A stretch of DNA of 64,000 bases, from assembly GCA_036925085.1 (NCBI GenBank), contig JAUPFP010000002.1:7723890-7787889 (forward strand), in the 5' to 3' direction. This DNA comes from Brachycybe producta. Taxonomy: Eukaryota; Arthropoda; Diplopoda; Playtdesmida; Andrognathidae. Positions 10,318-21,920 of this stretch are shown here, in pieces. The notes beneath the pieces were generated by a model, which saw only the letters and a list, made by a program, of their open reading frames with translations, did not search any database and was not told the DNA's origin. The position numbers and the translations under genes are program-made. Position 1 is the first letter of the stretch; every line of letters starts with the position of its first letter.

Positions 10318-11365
10318 GATGATGCTGCTGCAGAGGTGGATTAGGGAGAAAAAGGGCCAAAAAAGAAAATCATTTCTAGGGCCCCTTGGAAATGTATAAA
10401 TTCCGAGAACCTCTCTCATCTTTCCCCCCTTTAAATGCAAGCGAAATTGTGTCTAATGAATGTGTCACTTTCCATAAGTTATAGCAAATTTTTTTTAAAA
10501 AATCTTTCTTGTAACTAACTAGTTTTAATTGCAAAATTATCTCATTTACTTATTTTTATTATTTTCTTCTGTAAGGGCTTGTTTCCACTGGGGCGAAAAT
10601 TTGTACTATATGAGACATTCAACTATTTTTGAAAAATAACGGCTTACTATGGAGAAATGTGCAAGTTACATTTCTTATTAGTTGGATAATATAATATGAG
10701 TATGACTCAAAACATCACTAAAGCAAAGAGAAAGGAAAAATGGCGGACCAAAACGCCCCTGTTCTTTCAAGTGGCGACCACTGTTGGTTGCGCCACTAAC
10801 AGCTAACCATATAATTTCAAATGGAGGTATTCACATGAGCCACATATTTTTACAAAAATATAAAAATATGCGTAAGAGACCAGGTTTGTAGAGTAAGATG
10901 TGATCATAATTTTCAGCCAATAGGAAAGGCCCCGTGGAACAGATCTGTGATTTCATGACATGCAGTCAATGTTACGTACGTTGAAAATCAGTTTTGAAAT
11001 GTGTTAAGTTGTGAAAAAACATCAAATGTTTTCTATTGGTTTTTTATTACAGAATTATTAAACTATTATAAAGTATTATTATAACAATAATTTATTACGA
11101 TATTTTTTATTAACATATAACACAACAGACATATGTTTTCTATTGACATTTTTTGTTATATACAGTGTGTTATAATATTAATATTATAAATTATAATAAT
11201 AGTATAATATTATATATTAGTAAGTTAATAATAATAATAATATTAAGTTTTAATACAACATACTCAATTTCATTATATATTATATTTTAATATAATTATT
11301 TATTATTTAATAAATAATAAAATTTAATATTAATATTAATATTATTAAATTTTAATATATATATA
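10318..11365. other. Intronic stretch, further transposon fragments
   Basis: CAGAGGTGGATTAGGG at 10331 resembles another hAT-type end. GGGCTTGTTTCCACTGGGGC at 10576 has a relative at 15177 (GGTCTTGTTTCGACTGGGG), so both are probably ends of one more family. From about 11040 the sequence is almost pure A/T. No gene. Confidence 0.45.
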
Positions 11366-12118
11366 TAGTGGGGTAATATATAATATAACTAGTGGGGTAA
11401 CCCATCATAAATGTCGGGAGCAAAATTCACAGGCAATTGTGCGCATACGCCTTATTTTTCCTTCTTTTTTACTTCTTTCATTTCAATTTCAGTCACCCCT
11501 TCCCCCTTTTTTCTTCCCTCCACGTTTCTCTCTCTCTCTCTCCCTTCTACACTTTCCAACCTTTTTCCCTCGCTCCAATTGAATATCATAAGGTTCTTGG
11601 ATAGGGAGTGTGCAACATATAGTTGACCTTGAGAAAAAAAGCAGTTCATTTATTCAAATTTATCTAAATTCCGATGTTACACACACACACGCACAGAATT
11701 GGCTTAATATATATATAACTAGTGGGGTAATCCGTCATAAATGACGGGAGCAAAATTCACAGGCAATTGTGCGCATGCGCGTCGTTTTTTTTCCCTTTTT
11801 TTACTCCTTTCATTTCAATTTCAGTCACCCCCTCCCACTTTTCTTTTTCTCTCTCCCCTTCTATACTTTCCAAACTTTTCCCCTCACCCCCTCCCACTTT
11901 CTCTCTCTCTCTCTCTTCCCCCCTTCTACACTTTCCAACCTTTTCCCCTCTCCAATTTAATATCATGGGGTTCTTGGATGGGAAGAGTTCAACATATAGT
12001 TGACCTTGAGAAAAAAGCGGTTCATTTATTCAAATTTATATAAATTCCGACGTTACACACACACACAGACCTGGGATATTATATATATAACTAGTGGGGT
12101 AATCCGTCATAAATGGTT
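11366..12118 (-). mobile_element. Tandem array of non-autonomous Helitron copies
   Basis: Read on the minus strand. Copies end (plus-strand left edge) at 11389, 11719 and 12091 with CTAGTGGGGTAA followed by the hairpin CCGTCATAAATGACGGG, plus a shorter relic TAGTGGGGTAA near 11366. The middle copy is complete: its 5' end is GACCTGGGA at 12068-12076, the complement of TCCCAGGTC, next to a (CA)n run. The first copy has a degraded 5' end near 11705. The third is only a 3' tip. Copies are separated by TATATATATAA. A T/C-rich internal part gives spurious Ser/Phe/Leu frames. Confidence 0.75.
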
Positions 12119-13437
12119 CCAGTAAATGGCGAGTTGGGCTGTGCAAGAATTGTGCCTGTTTACAGCAGCCGGCATCAGTCGTATGAGTATAAGAAGGATG
12201 ACGCAAGCAACTACCCACCAACATGCTGCCAAGAGTTACATTAACTAGGCGGACTTGGCCTCTAATACCTTTAGGCATGTTGACCTTTAATTACAGTAAA
12301 TAGCAGTTTTATGGAAATAATTTTCTCTTCTATCTCATCCCATTTTTTTCAAAACTTCATTAATCTCTAGTTTTGACATTGGCTATGGCCTCAAATGTGT
12401 TAGTTGAAGTTTAGCTTTAAAACTCAAGTGAGAGGTTCTCATCTCTAAATAAATAAATAAATAAAAAAAACTTTAAACTAGTTTAATGAACTTGAGTGAG
12501 TTTGGTTGAGTAATTTTCATTGATGTCAATCAGTGAATTTTCAGTTTCTCTTTTAAAAAAAACCCGTATGAAGAAGAAGACTTTTCTCTTCGTAGAAATG
12601 ATGATGATCATCATGGGTGTTTTTCTAGCTGAAATTGGTTTCATCTTCAGAAACAGTTTGTGGTTGGCAACTTCTTTCTCTTTTTAAGTGAATTTTAAGA
12701 CAAAAGTGAAGTTGTTCTCTTGGGGGAAAACACAACTGACATCTAGAAGAAAAGAAAAAGTAAGAAAACTGCATTAGTGGGTAGGGAAAAGTGAGGGAGG
12801 GAGAGAGAGAGGGTGGTGGTGGAGGCTACAGAACTTGTAACTTGTTCTTTAATAGACTTTCAGTCTCTTGACTTTCTGTATCCGGGTTGATTGAGGCCAT
12901 TGTCCATTCGAGCTAATAAACAAAACTGGACATGAATTTAAACTTGAGAGAATAATACTCTGATAAAAAAAAATATTTTCACATTAATGATTTTTCACTA
13001 AAAAGTAGCAATTTTATGAAGAAAAAAATTAAGAATTAGCACTGTTTTTTATAACGATATTTTTAAAAATAAATTATTTATGGTAATTTGAAAATGATTT
13101 TAATCAAAATGCTGATGCGAGAAAAAAAAACTGCCATACAATGTTTATAATTAAATATTATCATCAAAAATCATTGCAACATTTCGATTTTGCAATATTA
13201 AAATTGCTTCTAAAATTAGTTTAGTCTCTTTTTTTTATGTTGTACATTTTTGTCAAATGTTAGTGAGACTTAAAATTTCATTTTGTGGTGTTGCAAATTT
13301 TGCAAAATGGACCACAAAAACTACGAACAACAAATATAAGGTTATTAAAATTAGAAACATTCAAATTTTACGGGGAAATTTAGCAATAAATATAAAATTC
13401 ATTTAGATAATTAATTTTTCTAAATAATGCTGTACAA
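12119..13437. other. Intronic stretch without recognised gene
   Basis: About 12120-12260 is less AT-rich and could be a decayed transposon or coding relic, but no protein family is recognised. The rest is AT-rich with (AAAT)n near 12450 and short spurious frames. Confidence 0.45.
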
Positions 13438-13935
13438 TTTATATAAATTTAAATGAATAAATGAACCGCTTTTTTTCTCAAGGTCAACTATATGTTGCAC
13501 ACTCTCCATCCAAAAACCCCAATGATATTAAATTGGAGAGGGGGACAAGGTTGGAAAGTGTAGATGGGGAGGGGAGAGAGGGAAACGTGGAGGGAGAAAA
13601 AGTGGGAGGGGGTGACTGAAATTGAAATGAAAGGAGTAAAAAAAGAAACAAACGACGCGCATGCGCACACCAGAGAAAATGAAAAGCTCATTTTCTCTTT
13701 CAAATATAAAAAGGGGAGGGGATAATAGTAGCAAAATGAAACTACAGTTTATCACAGGCAATTGTGTCCAGCATTAGAATTTCTTTTGCTCAACACTTTT
13801 ATGAACGTCATCAATTTCTAATTGGTTTGTTACTTCGTCTGACGTCATAAAAGGGCGGAGGAAAAGAAATTCTAATGCTGGGCACAATTGCCTGTGAATT
13901 TTGCTCCCGTCATTTATGACGGGTTACCCCACTAG
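13438..13935 (+). mobile_element. Non-autonomous Helitron, 5'-truncated
   Basis: Ends CCCGTCATTTATGACGGG, a 16-18 nt hairpin, then TTACCCCACTAG followed by T, the hallmark Helitron 3' end. Shares TCAAGGTCAACTATATGTTG, the A/G-rich middle and CGACGCGCATGCGCAC with 33427-33703 and 45336-45837. The 5' TCCCAGGTC end is missing. It carries a 142-bp family-B palindrome near its 3' end. Confidence 0.8.
13754..13895. mobile_element. Family B palindromic element inside a Helitron
   Basis: ACAGGCAATTGTG at the left and CACAATTGCCTGT at the right. The arms extend through CCAGCATTAGAATTTCTTTT and its complement. The centre, CTAATTGGTTTGTTACTT and CTGACGTCA, is shared with the free copies at 18147, 24722 and 47979. 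Confidence 0.75.
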
Positions 13936-14033
13936 TCGTTTTAATATTCAAGAATGAATTATTAAAATTTAATAAGAAAATATTTTAAAAGTGATTATTA
14001 TAAAAAGATTTGTCTACAAAACTTAAATTTATA

Positions 14034-14300
14034 GTTGAACTTTTGTTATTTACTTTTCAGGCGCAAAATTAAGGAAATCTTAATTGTTTTAGAAACTAGA
14101 AGGGTAGTTAAATCACTTAAAGGTATTTTTTTAAATTTGGATATCTTTTTATAGCAGTTAGTAAATGACTTTAAATTTTGTCTAAAAAATATTTATTTTG
14201 AAAGATATTGTGAAAATACAATTAATTGATTTAATTACAGATTACAATTACAATCTCCTTTAGAAACACAGAATAACGAAAGTTAGAAAATTAGCTATTT
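14034..14300 (+). mobile_element. Family D element (diverged)
   Basis: Contains TTTTCAGGCGCAAAATTAAG, TTTTAGAAACTAGAAGGGTA and, further right, TTTAGAAACACAGAATAACG. The complementary right half is badly eroded. Confidence 0.55.
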
Positions 14301-15879
14301 AGAAAATATACAAACTTAATTTTTCTATACATTTATATCCCAAATTATGCGATTTAAATTAAATAAAATATTAGCTATAAATTAATACGACTATTTATAT
14401 TTTGCAATATGAACGTTTTCTAGAAAAGAGATTTTTTTTGTTTCTGTCTCTTTAGTTATGACAGCTCAGCCAATTTTTTTTTTGTTCCCCGACCAACATT
14501 TTTCGGTCAAAATGTGAGCTCGTTTCCGTCGTTTTATGAGATGGTTGTTCATGATAATAATGTTGATAGTGTCCCTTTATTTTTCTCTACATAATATGCA
14601 AATGAGGCTACATTTTTATGAGTTCTCTTTAAATGAGGGGGTAAAGAGGAGGTTAGTGAGAGGGGGGGGGGGTAGATGGTCTGTCTCTCTATCCCTGTAT
14701 ATTCTAGTGCTTATTATAAAAGCCAAGACCCCGTCTAATTAAAGTTTGTGATAGATATCTTTACTCATTTTGAGTCCGGACTACCGAGGTTAAGGGTGAG
14801 TAAGTGGGCGGAGGTTGAATAAGGGAGAAGATGGATTAAAGAGAGAATTACATTGAGAAAGAGGAGGAGGAGGAGGGTAAATTGCAATTTATAACATTAT
14901 AAATCATCATATCCGATTAGGGTTTTTTTATTATTATAATATCATTTCTAATAAACGTCACTGACAGAGAAGTTTTTTTTTTTCATTATTTTTAAAGATG
15001 TTTAATGAAGAGCTGATTTTCGAATTCTGGTTATTTTGCGTTTCAGGGGCAACACTTTAAGCAGAAAATAATGACTTCATAGAAAAATACTTGTGTAAAT
15101 GCAAAGTAGATGGTGCCAACCTTCATAGGTGGCAAAACTATACTTGCCAATTAGTTGAAATAGAATGCCTTTTAGGTCTTGTTTCGACTGGGGTGAAAAT
15201 TTGAACTTTTTGAAAATTTCAACTGGTGAAAAACAGAAGAAACATGGCCCCTTGCCCATTCACTATCATGGGCTTAGGGTAGGTTTATACTCCAAACTTT
15301 GCTAAGATTTTTGCAAGCTTTGAAGTTCTGTAAAATTAGCTCCCCAAAGCTTAGCTTGTTCACACATACATGTGGCCTTGCAAAGTTTACCCTATTTTAT
15401 GACCTTTATATCCTATAAAACAGATACACAAAACAATAGAACCCTTCCCCTTCTGGAAGAAAAAAGGTGTGACTTATTCACCCCTTTTGTCTATCCGTTT
15501 CCTGATTGGTGCTTTGAGTTGCTAAGCTTTGAAAAGTTGAACAATTTCAAAGCTAGCTTCATACTCTGGCAAAGGCAAAAACCTGAAGCTCTGACGTCAT
15601 TTTTGAAGCTTCGCAGGCTGCTTTGCCGCTTAGCAAGGGAGTATAAACCAACCCTTAGCTCTAAATGCGTCCAAAACAGCCTTAATTATCAGCACGTGAC
15701 ATTAAACTTAACCCGGGAAACATAATATAAGTGTAGAGAGAGCACGTGTAGAAATAGAGATGACGCAATTAAACGTTTACCACGTGGAAAAAGGGAAGGT
15801 GAGTCAAGAGTTGAAGAGTGTCAGTACATTTCTATGGGGAGGAGGGCTAGTGGCGCCATCTAAAGCTGATATATTTCAA
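14301..15879. other. Intronic stretch without recognised gene
   Basis: A partial family-D left end is visible near 15015-15060 (GCTGATTTTCGAATTCTGG then GCGTTTCAGG). An element end GGTCTTGTTTCGACTGGGG starts at 15176. The open frame at 15372-15725 on the + strand has no recognisable motif and is AT-rich, so I leave it uncalled. Confidence 0.4.
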
Positions 15880-16255
15880 AACAGTTGATTTTCGAACGCT
15901 TCATTATAGTCTGTCTTTCAGGAGCAAAACCAAGAAACTAGAAAGTGATTTAGAAACTAGAAGGGTAGCTCATTTACTTAAGGGTATTTTCATGTTGATA
16001 TATCTTTCAAAATAAACTTTTTATAGACCACAAATTTAAAAAAAAATATCGTCTGCTTAAAGTTGGATCATTTTCAAACTTGTACAAAACGCTTATTTTT
16101 ACAAGATACTCAACATGAAAATAAATAAATAAATGATTGAGCTGCCCTTCTAGTTTCTAAAACACTTTTTCACATTTTCATTTTGCACCTTAAAGACAGA
16201 ATAACTATAGTTATTTTAAGGGGGGGCGGTTTACACTTTAAAACAAGCACTTTTA
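15880..16255 (+). mobile_element. Family D element
   Basis: Left half: TCTGTCTTTCAGGAGCAAAA, AGAAACTAGAAGGGTAGCTC and TATCTTTCAAAATAAACTTT. Right half: AACATGAAAATAAATAAAT, GAGCTGCCCTTCTAGTTTCT and GACAGAATAACTATAG, ending GGTTTACACTTTAAAAC. The halves are largely reverse complements, so the whole copy can fold on itself. Confidence 0.8.
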
Positions 16256-17525
16256 CAATAATAAGAACCGATGAACATTTTTTTTTGTCATTTGATGATT
16301 TTAATCATTAGGCCCCCCACCCCTTCCTATGCTTTGATATTGATTTTGCAATTTTTGGTTCTTTGTCGTTTTCTCTCTCTCTCTCTTGACCAATGTTATT
16401 TGAAAAATGTAGGCTGAGGTGGGGGGGGGGGAGGTGGGCTTAATTTTTCTGTCTCTACTGTAGGCCTATTAAAGGCCCTATATGTTGTGTGTTTGCTCCT
16501 TTTGCAAACAGAATTTGACCACTCAGTTTACGTGGTCATAAATTTCATACAGCTTTAATTAGGCAGATGGAATCGATTTTCGACCTCCATTGACTCGTAT
16601 ACAAAACTCCCTCTCTCTCTCTTTTTTAAAATTTCTTTCACATTTATGATTAAAACCAATTTATTTAAATAATAAAAACTGTCAAAAGTCATCATCATTA
16701 TAAAAAATTACATTTATATGAATCATGATACAAAATTACGAAACTTAAGTTTAATTTATGAGAGAGAGAGAGAAAAAGAGGGAGGGAGGGAGAGAGAGAG
16801 AGGGGGGGATGGGGTTGGGTTTTCGATTTCATTTTAGTTGAATGTGTTTGGTCAGAAATTAATTTGGACTGACCACTGGTCACTAGAAACGTGTGTGGCT
16901 CGAATTTCAATAAAAGCCCACTTGGAAAAATAATATCTGTCTGGTTTTTCGACCTTTTCATATAATTTTTATATTACTAAGGCAGGCTCTCGTTAATCCT
17001 GTAGAAGTTTTAAGATAATCTTCAGTTGGTCTAAAAATTTTAGACAAAATCAATAAAAGTTCTTAAGTCCAAAGATATTTATTTTGAAAAAAAAAAAAGA
17101 AATTGCGAAGAATTAAACCTTTGTGAAAGCTTCAGAAGTGTTCAGAAGTCCTAAAAATCCATAAGTTGTTGGGGGGGGGGGGGATGTCAAAAGTCCAAAA
17201 AAAAAATACCACGAAAGACCAAAGAATATGGTTTTTCTTGCATTTCTTTTATGAAGAAGGCTGAAAATCCAAAAATTCTTGAAATGTCTGGAGAAAAAAG
17301 ACATCAAAAAACCTTCAAAGGCTCAGACATTTTCAACCAGATAAGTCGGACTTACCGAAATGGATCAGATATTCGACAAAAGCGAGAGAAATTACCATAA
17401 AAAACATTTATTTAATGCTCTGGTCAAGTATAAGCAAACAAGTTTTCATAGCTTACTGCATACGGATTTGACTTATGAGAAAATTTCAAGATATATTTGA
17501 AACTAGAAGAGTAAATAAGGGTTTA
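16256..17525. other. Intronic stretch without recognised gene
   Basis: AT-rich, with CT and GA runs near 16374, 16610 and 16760-16806, and poly-G runs at 16420 and 17170. No coding or mobile feature delimited. Confidence 0.5.
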
Positions 17526-17780
17526 TACCTTGTACACACACATGAGTTAAATGAATTCAAATTAAATGTGTTTAGGTGAATTATACGGAATCCAGTTAAG
17601 GACATGAACACCAAATAAAAAATTGACTTTATTATTAATATTTTAAAATTGAAATACTAAATCAATATTTTGAGATTATTAACTGAGAAAATTGAATTCG
17701 ATATATTGTGTGTTTGCCCTTCACAAAGGGCTCTGTTGAACACGTTTATTATTTAAATGATCAGGTGTGTGTACTAGGTA
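17526..17780 (+). mobile_element. Family C Harbinger-like MITE, copy 1
   Basis: The left end TACCTTGTACACAC and right end GTGTGTACTAGGTA are inverted copies. TTA flanks both sides (17523-17525, 17781-17783). A three-base TTA/TAA duplication is the signature of PIF/Harbinger elements. The body includes GGAATCCAGTTAAGGACATG and GCCCTTCACAAAGGGCTCTG. Confidence 0.8.
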
Positions 17781-18146
17781 TTAGAATGATAAATTTCATA
17801 ATTAATATTTTAAAATCAACCTTAACATCTTTGTATTGAAAACAGTGAACGCCTTTTTTTAAAAAAAAAATTCTAAAAAGTTTATTTTTAATAAGTTAAA
17901 ACTATATTTTTGTTTATGGAAATTAACATGGAGGGAATGGTCTCATTTTTGTTTTTTGAAGAAAAATTGCATATGATTTGAGGTGGTTTTAAAGTGTAAA
18001 AACTTTAATCAGTTTGAAAAAAAAAGATCAAACACAAGTTAAGATTAATTTGATTAGCTGGTAATTTTTTTTTTTTGATTAGTTTTAATTTTTGTTACAA
18101 CACCATCCTAGAGTAGCAACTTTTTAATTAACTGGAAGCGTTTTTC

Positions 18147-18342
18147 ACAGGCAGTTCTGCTCAGCACTAACTTATCATTTACCTCGCCCTTTTATAAGCG
18201 TCATAAACTTCTAATTGGTTAGTTACTTGGTCTGATGTCACATGTCCCGCCCTTTTCAATTTCTAAATGGTTTTAATATTTAGTCTGACGCTCGTAAAGG
18301 GGCGGCGCAAAAGAAAAGTTAGTGCTGGCCAGAGATGCCTGT
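18147..18342. mobile_element. Family B palindromic element with 9-bp duplication
   Basis: ACAGGCA and TGCCTGT termini, directly flanked by GCGTTTTTC at 18138-18146 and again at 18343-18351. The body is imperfectly palindromic, with CGCCCTTTTATAAGCGTC, CTAATTGGTTAGTTACTTGG and a second half with complementary motifs. A 9-bp duplication and long inverted ends suggest a MULE-type element, with hAT as the alternative. Confidence 0.8.
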
Positions 18343-18373
18343 GCGTTTTTCACCTTAAGAAGGTGAATAAAAC

Positions 18374-19092
18374 ATCGTTTTCACGGTGGCGATAGTTTTT
18401 TCGTGAGAGTAGCTGTCATGAAAGTTGCGATAGTTCACTCTCTCACGATAGCAACTTGTCTACATATCTTGAAGTAAACATGATAGTTCTGTCACATGAC
18501 AAGTGTGACGTCTACTTCACAGATTTCATTGAGTCAAGAACAGTGTTGTCTCTCTCCCTCCAGAAGCCAAATTTCCCTACAAAGTGGCTATTTCCCTACA
18601 AGCGCCGGTCATTCAACAACTATTACTATTGCGACAGTACTATCAACTATCTGGCGGTATCCTTTTCGGTCGAAATTATTTCGGTCGACAAGCCTCAGGG
18701 ATTGGATTGGAGGCTAACAGTGACGTCAATAAAAAGTAATAGGGAGCGGTGAATGAAAGAGCTAGCAAAAAAATATAACCCTTTCTCCCTAACCTAACCC
18801 CTATCCTAACCAAACCAAACCAAACCGAACCGCTCTTAACTATTTCGCTCCTCACCGCTCCCTATTACTTTTTATTGACGTCACTGTTAGCCTCCAATCC
18901 AATCCCTGAGGCTTGTCGACCGAAATAATTTCGACCGAAAAGGAACACACCAACTATCTAGTCAAACGAGATAGTGTGATAGTACTATCGCAACAGTGTG
19001 ATAGTCACTATCATGTGGTCTGCACGATGATAGTTCTCGCGATAGTTGCTGCTCTAATGACAGCAACTATCGTGACAACTATCATCGTGAAA
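18374..19092. mobile_element. Outer GATAGTT-rich inverted element
   Basis: TTTTCACGGTGGCGATAGTT at the left edge is answered by AACTATCATCGTGAAAA at the right. Both sides contain repeated GATAGTT/AACTATC units and a GCTGTCAT/ATGACAGC pair. It surrounds the perfect inverted repeat at 18661-18943. Boundaries are approximate and no target duplication was found. Confidence 0.55.
18661..18943. mobile_element. Element with perfect 92-bp inverted arms
   Basis: The arms 18661-18752 and 18852-18943 are exact reverse complements over 92 bases, beginning CCTTTTCGGTCGAAATTATT. The 99-bp centre contains CCCTAACCTAACCCCTATCC and repeated AAACC units, which resemble degenerate telomere repeats. Perfect arms imply a very recent origin or ongoing gene conversion. 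No flanking duplication was seen, so the mechanism of insertion is unknown. Confidence 0.8.
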
Positions 19093-20824
19093 ATGAGGCT
19101 TTACTTTCTCTCTCTCGGTGCATAGTTAACCAGAGCTTATATTATGCTGAAATAAGTTACAGAATATCTGTGACATACCATTATCTACAATAGAAAGTAA
19201 ACAAAGTTAATCATTTTTTTTTTCAAAAAAAATATGAATGAAAAAGTATCTCAAGTTTTTTCTTGGTCAAGAATGGGGATTTTCTATGGGGTTCTGCCCT
19301 CAACTTTTTTTTTTTTGGTGTGTTTGTTCTTATCTATAATGTGGTCCGGACCGGTTTTTAGTTGTTAAAAACAAATCAGAACTGTTTTATTTTATATATA
19401 TAATAAAATAGTCGTTTTATTTAACACATACACTCAAGACCCGCAATCAACGTCCTTTTTCAAGGCTGTAAGCAGACATATTATAACAAAATTGCCAACA
19501 TTTTTCTCTCTTTCTCTTTCGCTATTTTTGTAATATTTAGTCGGAAAAATAATTTATTGATTTTTGATTGTGGTTAACAAAATCAATAATTTCATAATAA
19601 TTTCCTCAAAAAAAAAAAGAGAAAAAGAAGAACAATAATTTTTAATTATTAGGTTTTTAAAAGTTTTTGTTATTTTTTTCTTCTTCTCTTTCTGGTAATG
19701 TTTTTTTTTTCTTTCTGGTTTCGCATCCTGGTTCGCAATGACGTCATCATTTTAAACTTATATTGCCCTCGCACAGACAAAAAAATGTGCAATTGACCTT
19801 GCCTTGTGTGAAAACATTACTTCAATGTTCAACTTTTATCTTTTTAAGAAGAAGAAATTTTTTTACTGAAATGAGAAAAAAAAATATATATATATTCTGT
19901 TGATTGATTGTGAAATGGACTGGACATCTTTCTTGCGCTCTCTCTCTCTCTCTCGGTGTGTTGTGGTGGACCATAAAATCTTCTATTATAAGTGAAATAT
20001 ATATGTAGGGGGAGGGGAATAGGAAAAAAGTGCAAAATCGTGCTCAAATTTTTCTTCTACTTTTCATCTATTTTTGATGAGATTTTTCATCTTTTTTTTT
20101 TTTGAAGTTATGATCTTCTTATTCAGAAATGTGTTTCTGATGTATTACTTCATTTTTGGTTGAAGAATATTTTTGTTGTTTGTTGTTGTTGGCCATCAAA
20201 AAACAACACCTTTTTTCAGAGAGAAAAAAAAGTCTCTCTTCAACAAAAAGTGGAAGAAGAGATAATAACCAAAATATTACCCATCATTCATGACCCCCAA
20301 AAAAATGCATTTTAAAATGTGTTTATTTCATTCGGTGTTATCCAGATATAATAATGACGATGACGTTGTTGGTTTAAGTGGTTTTACTTTCAATTTTGCA
20401 TCATTTTGTGAGTAAATTATATTTTTTTTTTATTTTCACTTTTACATTTTTTTTTTGAGTTTTTCTTTCTCTCTTGTTCTTGGTTTTTATTATTATTATT
20501 ATATGCGAGCAAAAATTTACATGATGTAAATTCGCAATTAAATATAATAAGAAAACATAAAACTTGTTTTATATTATTACTTTATAAGCAAATATTTTTG
20601 AGCTCTGAAAATTAGACATTATGTGTGGTTGAAAAAATGTCTATGAAGTAATAACGTTATAGTGTTTATTTTCTTATTATTATTATTATTATTATTAAAA
20701 AACTTCTTTAGTTTTTAATACTGTTGTCAAATTTAAATTAGTGCTTCAAGTTAAGCAGTAAATTGTTAAAAAAAACGTTTTGTTTTTCTTCTATCCCATC
20801 GTTTTTTCTTATAATTGTTACAGT
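19093..20824. other. Intronic stretch without recognised gene
   Basis: AT-rich, low-complexity DNA with poly-T runs, a CT run at 19937-19955 and TTA triplets near 20487. No coding or mobile element recognised. Confidence 0.5.
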
Positions 20825-21172
20825 TTAGACCAAGCATGTCAAACTCAAGGGCCAAATAAACAAGGTCTTAAATTTATGTGTGGGCCGCAAAAAAAAAACT
20901 TCAATTTTTATAGAAACGTAGGTTTATTTCGAAAAGTACAGTATAAAAAAAAAGAACAAAGACAATAGATTGTTACTTTAGAAATGTAATAACGGCAGCA
21001 CAAAATGAGAATTAGAATATATATTTCAAAGGTGAGAAAAAGTAGTTTAAAAATGAATCTACGAAATTTTTATTAAAACTTTTGTTCCATGCCGTTATAT
21101 TGGCTGGGCCACAAAGATATTTGTTGTGAGCCGCATGCAGCCCGCGGGCCGCGAGTTTGATATGCTTGGCTT
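20825..21172. mobile_element. hAT-like element with CCAAGCATGTCAAACTC ends
   Basis: The left end CCAAGCATGTCAAACTC and right end GAGTTTGATATGCTTGG are inverted. Next to them are GGGCC and GTGGGCCGC on the left and TGGGCC, CCCGCGGGCC on the right. TGTCAAACTC termini of this kind are known from hAT-type elements in many animals. The target duplication is not clear. Confidence 0.6.
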
Positions 21173-21286
21173 CGACTATTACTTTCCGGAAGGTAATAAA
21201 TTGTCTAAGGTTACAGGAACAAGAAGAACTAAATTGAACAAAAGCTACAAAAAGCAGAAATTAACAATATACGAACGTAAGCTTTC

Positions 21287-21622
21287 GTTAATTTCATGCA
21301 GTTAATCTACCGCATGCGGCATTACAGAATAGTGACATCAAAATACATAATTGCATGATTTGAAAAATTACTCTGCAAGCAGCCATAAAGGCCTATGGCA
21401 GAGGGACAAGAGTCCAAGTGCAGCATAGAAAATGCATTGTCAAAACCAGAAAATATAAAACCCCATTGATATAAACCCAACAACAATTTCAATATTTTTA
21501 AATACATGACGTAATGCATGACGTAAAGCATTGCAGTTTAGTACAAGGCGCCGGCTGTGACGTCTTTTTGATGTCGCTATTCTGTAATGCCGCATGCGGT
21601 GGTTTTAACCGCATGAAGATAA
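21287..21622. mobile_element. Inverted-repeat element, related to 46495-46745
   Basis: The left arm (CGTTAATTTCATGCAGTTAA, then ACCGCATGCGGCATTACAG) pairs with the right arm ending GTAATGCCGCATGCGGT and GCATGAAGATAACG. The interior read on the minus strand contains GGTTTTGACAATGCATTTTC and CTTGCAGAGTAATTTTTCAA, close relatives of which occur at 46640-46745. The small minus-strand frame inside is not considered a gene. Confidence 0.65.
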
Positions 21623-21756
21623 CGAGAGTCTAAAAGAACTAAACTGAAAAGCAGCAACAAAAGCCAACACACAAAGTAATTAAAGAGCTACAAATTCCAC
21701 TAATAAATGTAATAAGATACAGAAACCCCTAATTAAAACTGAATAACTAAACCTGA

Positions 21757-21920
21757 ATAAGGGAAGAACCACACATGCTAAAAAAAAAGCACCGAATTTT
21801 ACTTTTTAAAGAATTTAACAGAAGCGCCAGTGTAAAGGACCATAGAAATACTATTGTATTTGGGTTTTTAATTTCTAATTCTGTTTTCTGCTGGTTTTTC
21901 AGTGTGTCTGCGTCTTCTCT
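21757..21920. mobile_element. Family F2 element
   Basis: Left end GGGAAGAACCACACATGC, right part GCTGGTTTTTCAGTGTGTC, with AAAGGACCATAGAAATACTA between. The copy at 41629-41812 has the same interior (AAGGACCATAGGAATG) and better ends. Confidence 0.55.

Noticed and set aside
15372..15725. A 117-codon + strand frame
   Set aside because: AT-rich, no domain, no splice signals and flanked by transposon ends. Chance is the simplest explanation.
18781..18835. Possible interstitial telomere tract (CCCTAACC-like)
   Set aside because: Only a few degenerate units, drifting to AAACC. Not enough to call a telomere repeat; mentioned only as the centre of the palindrome.
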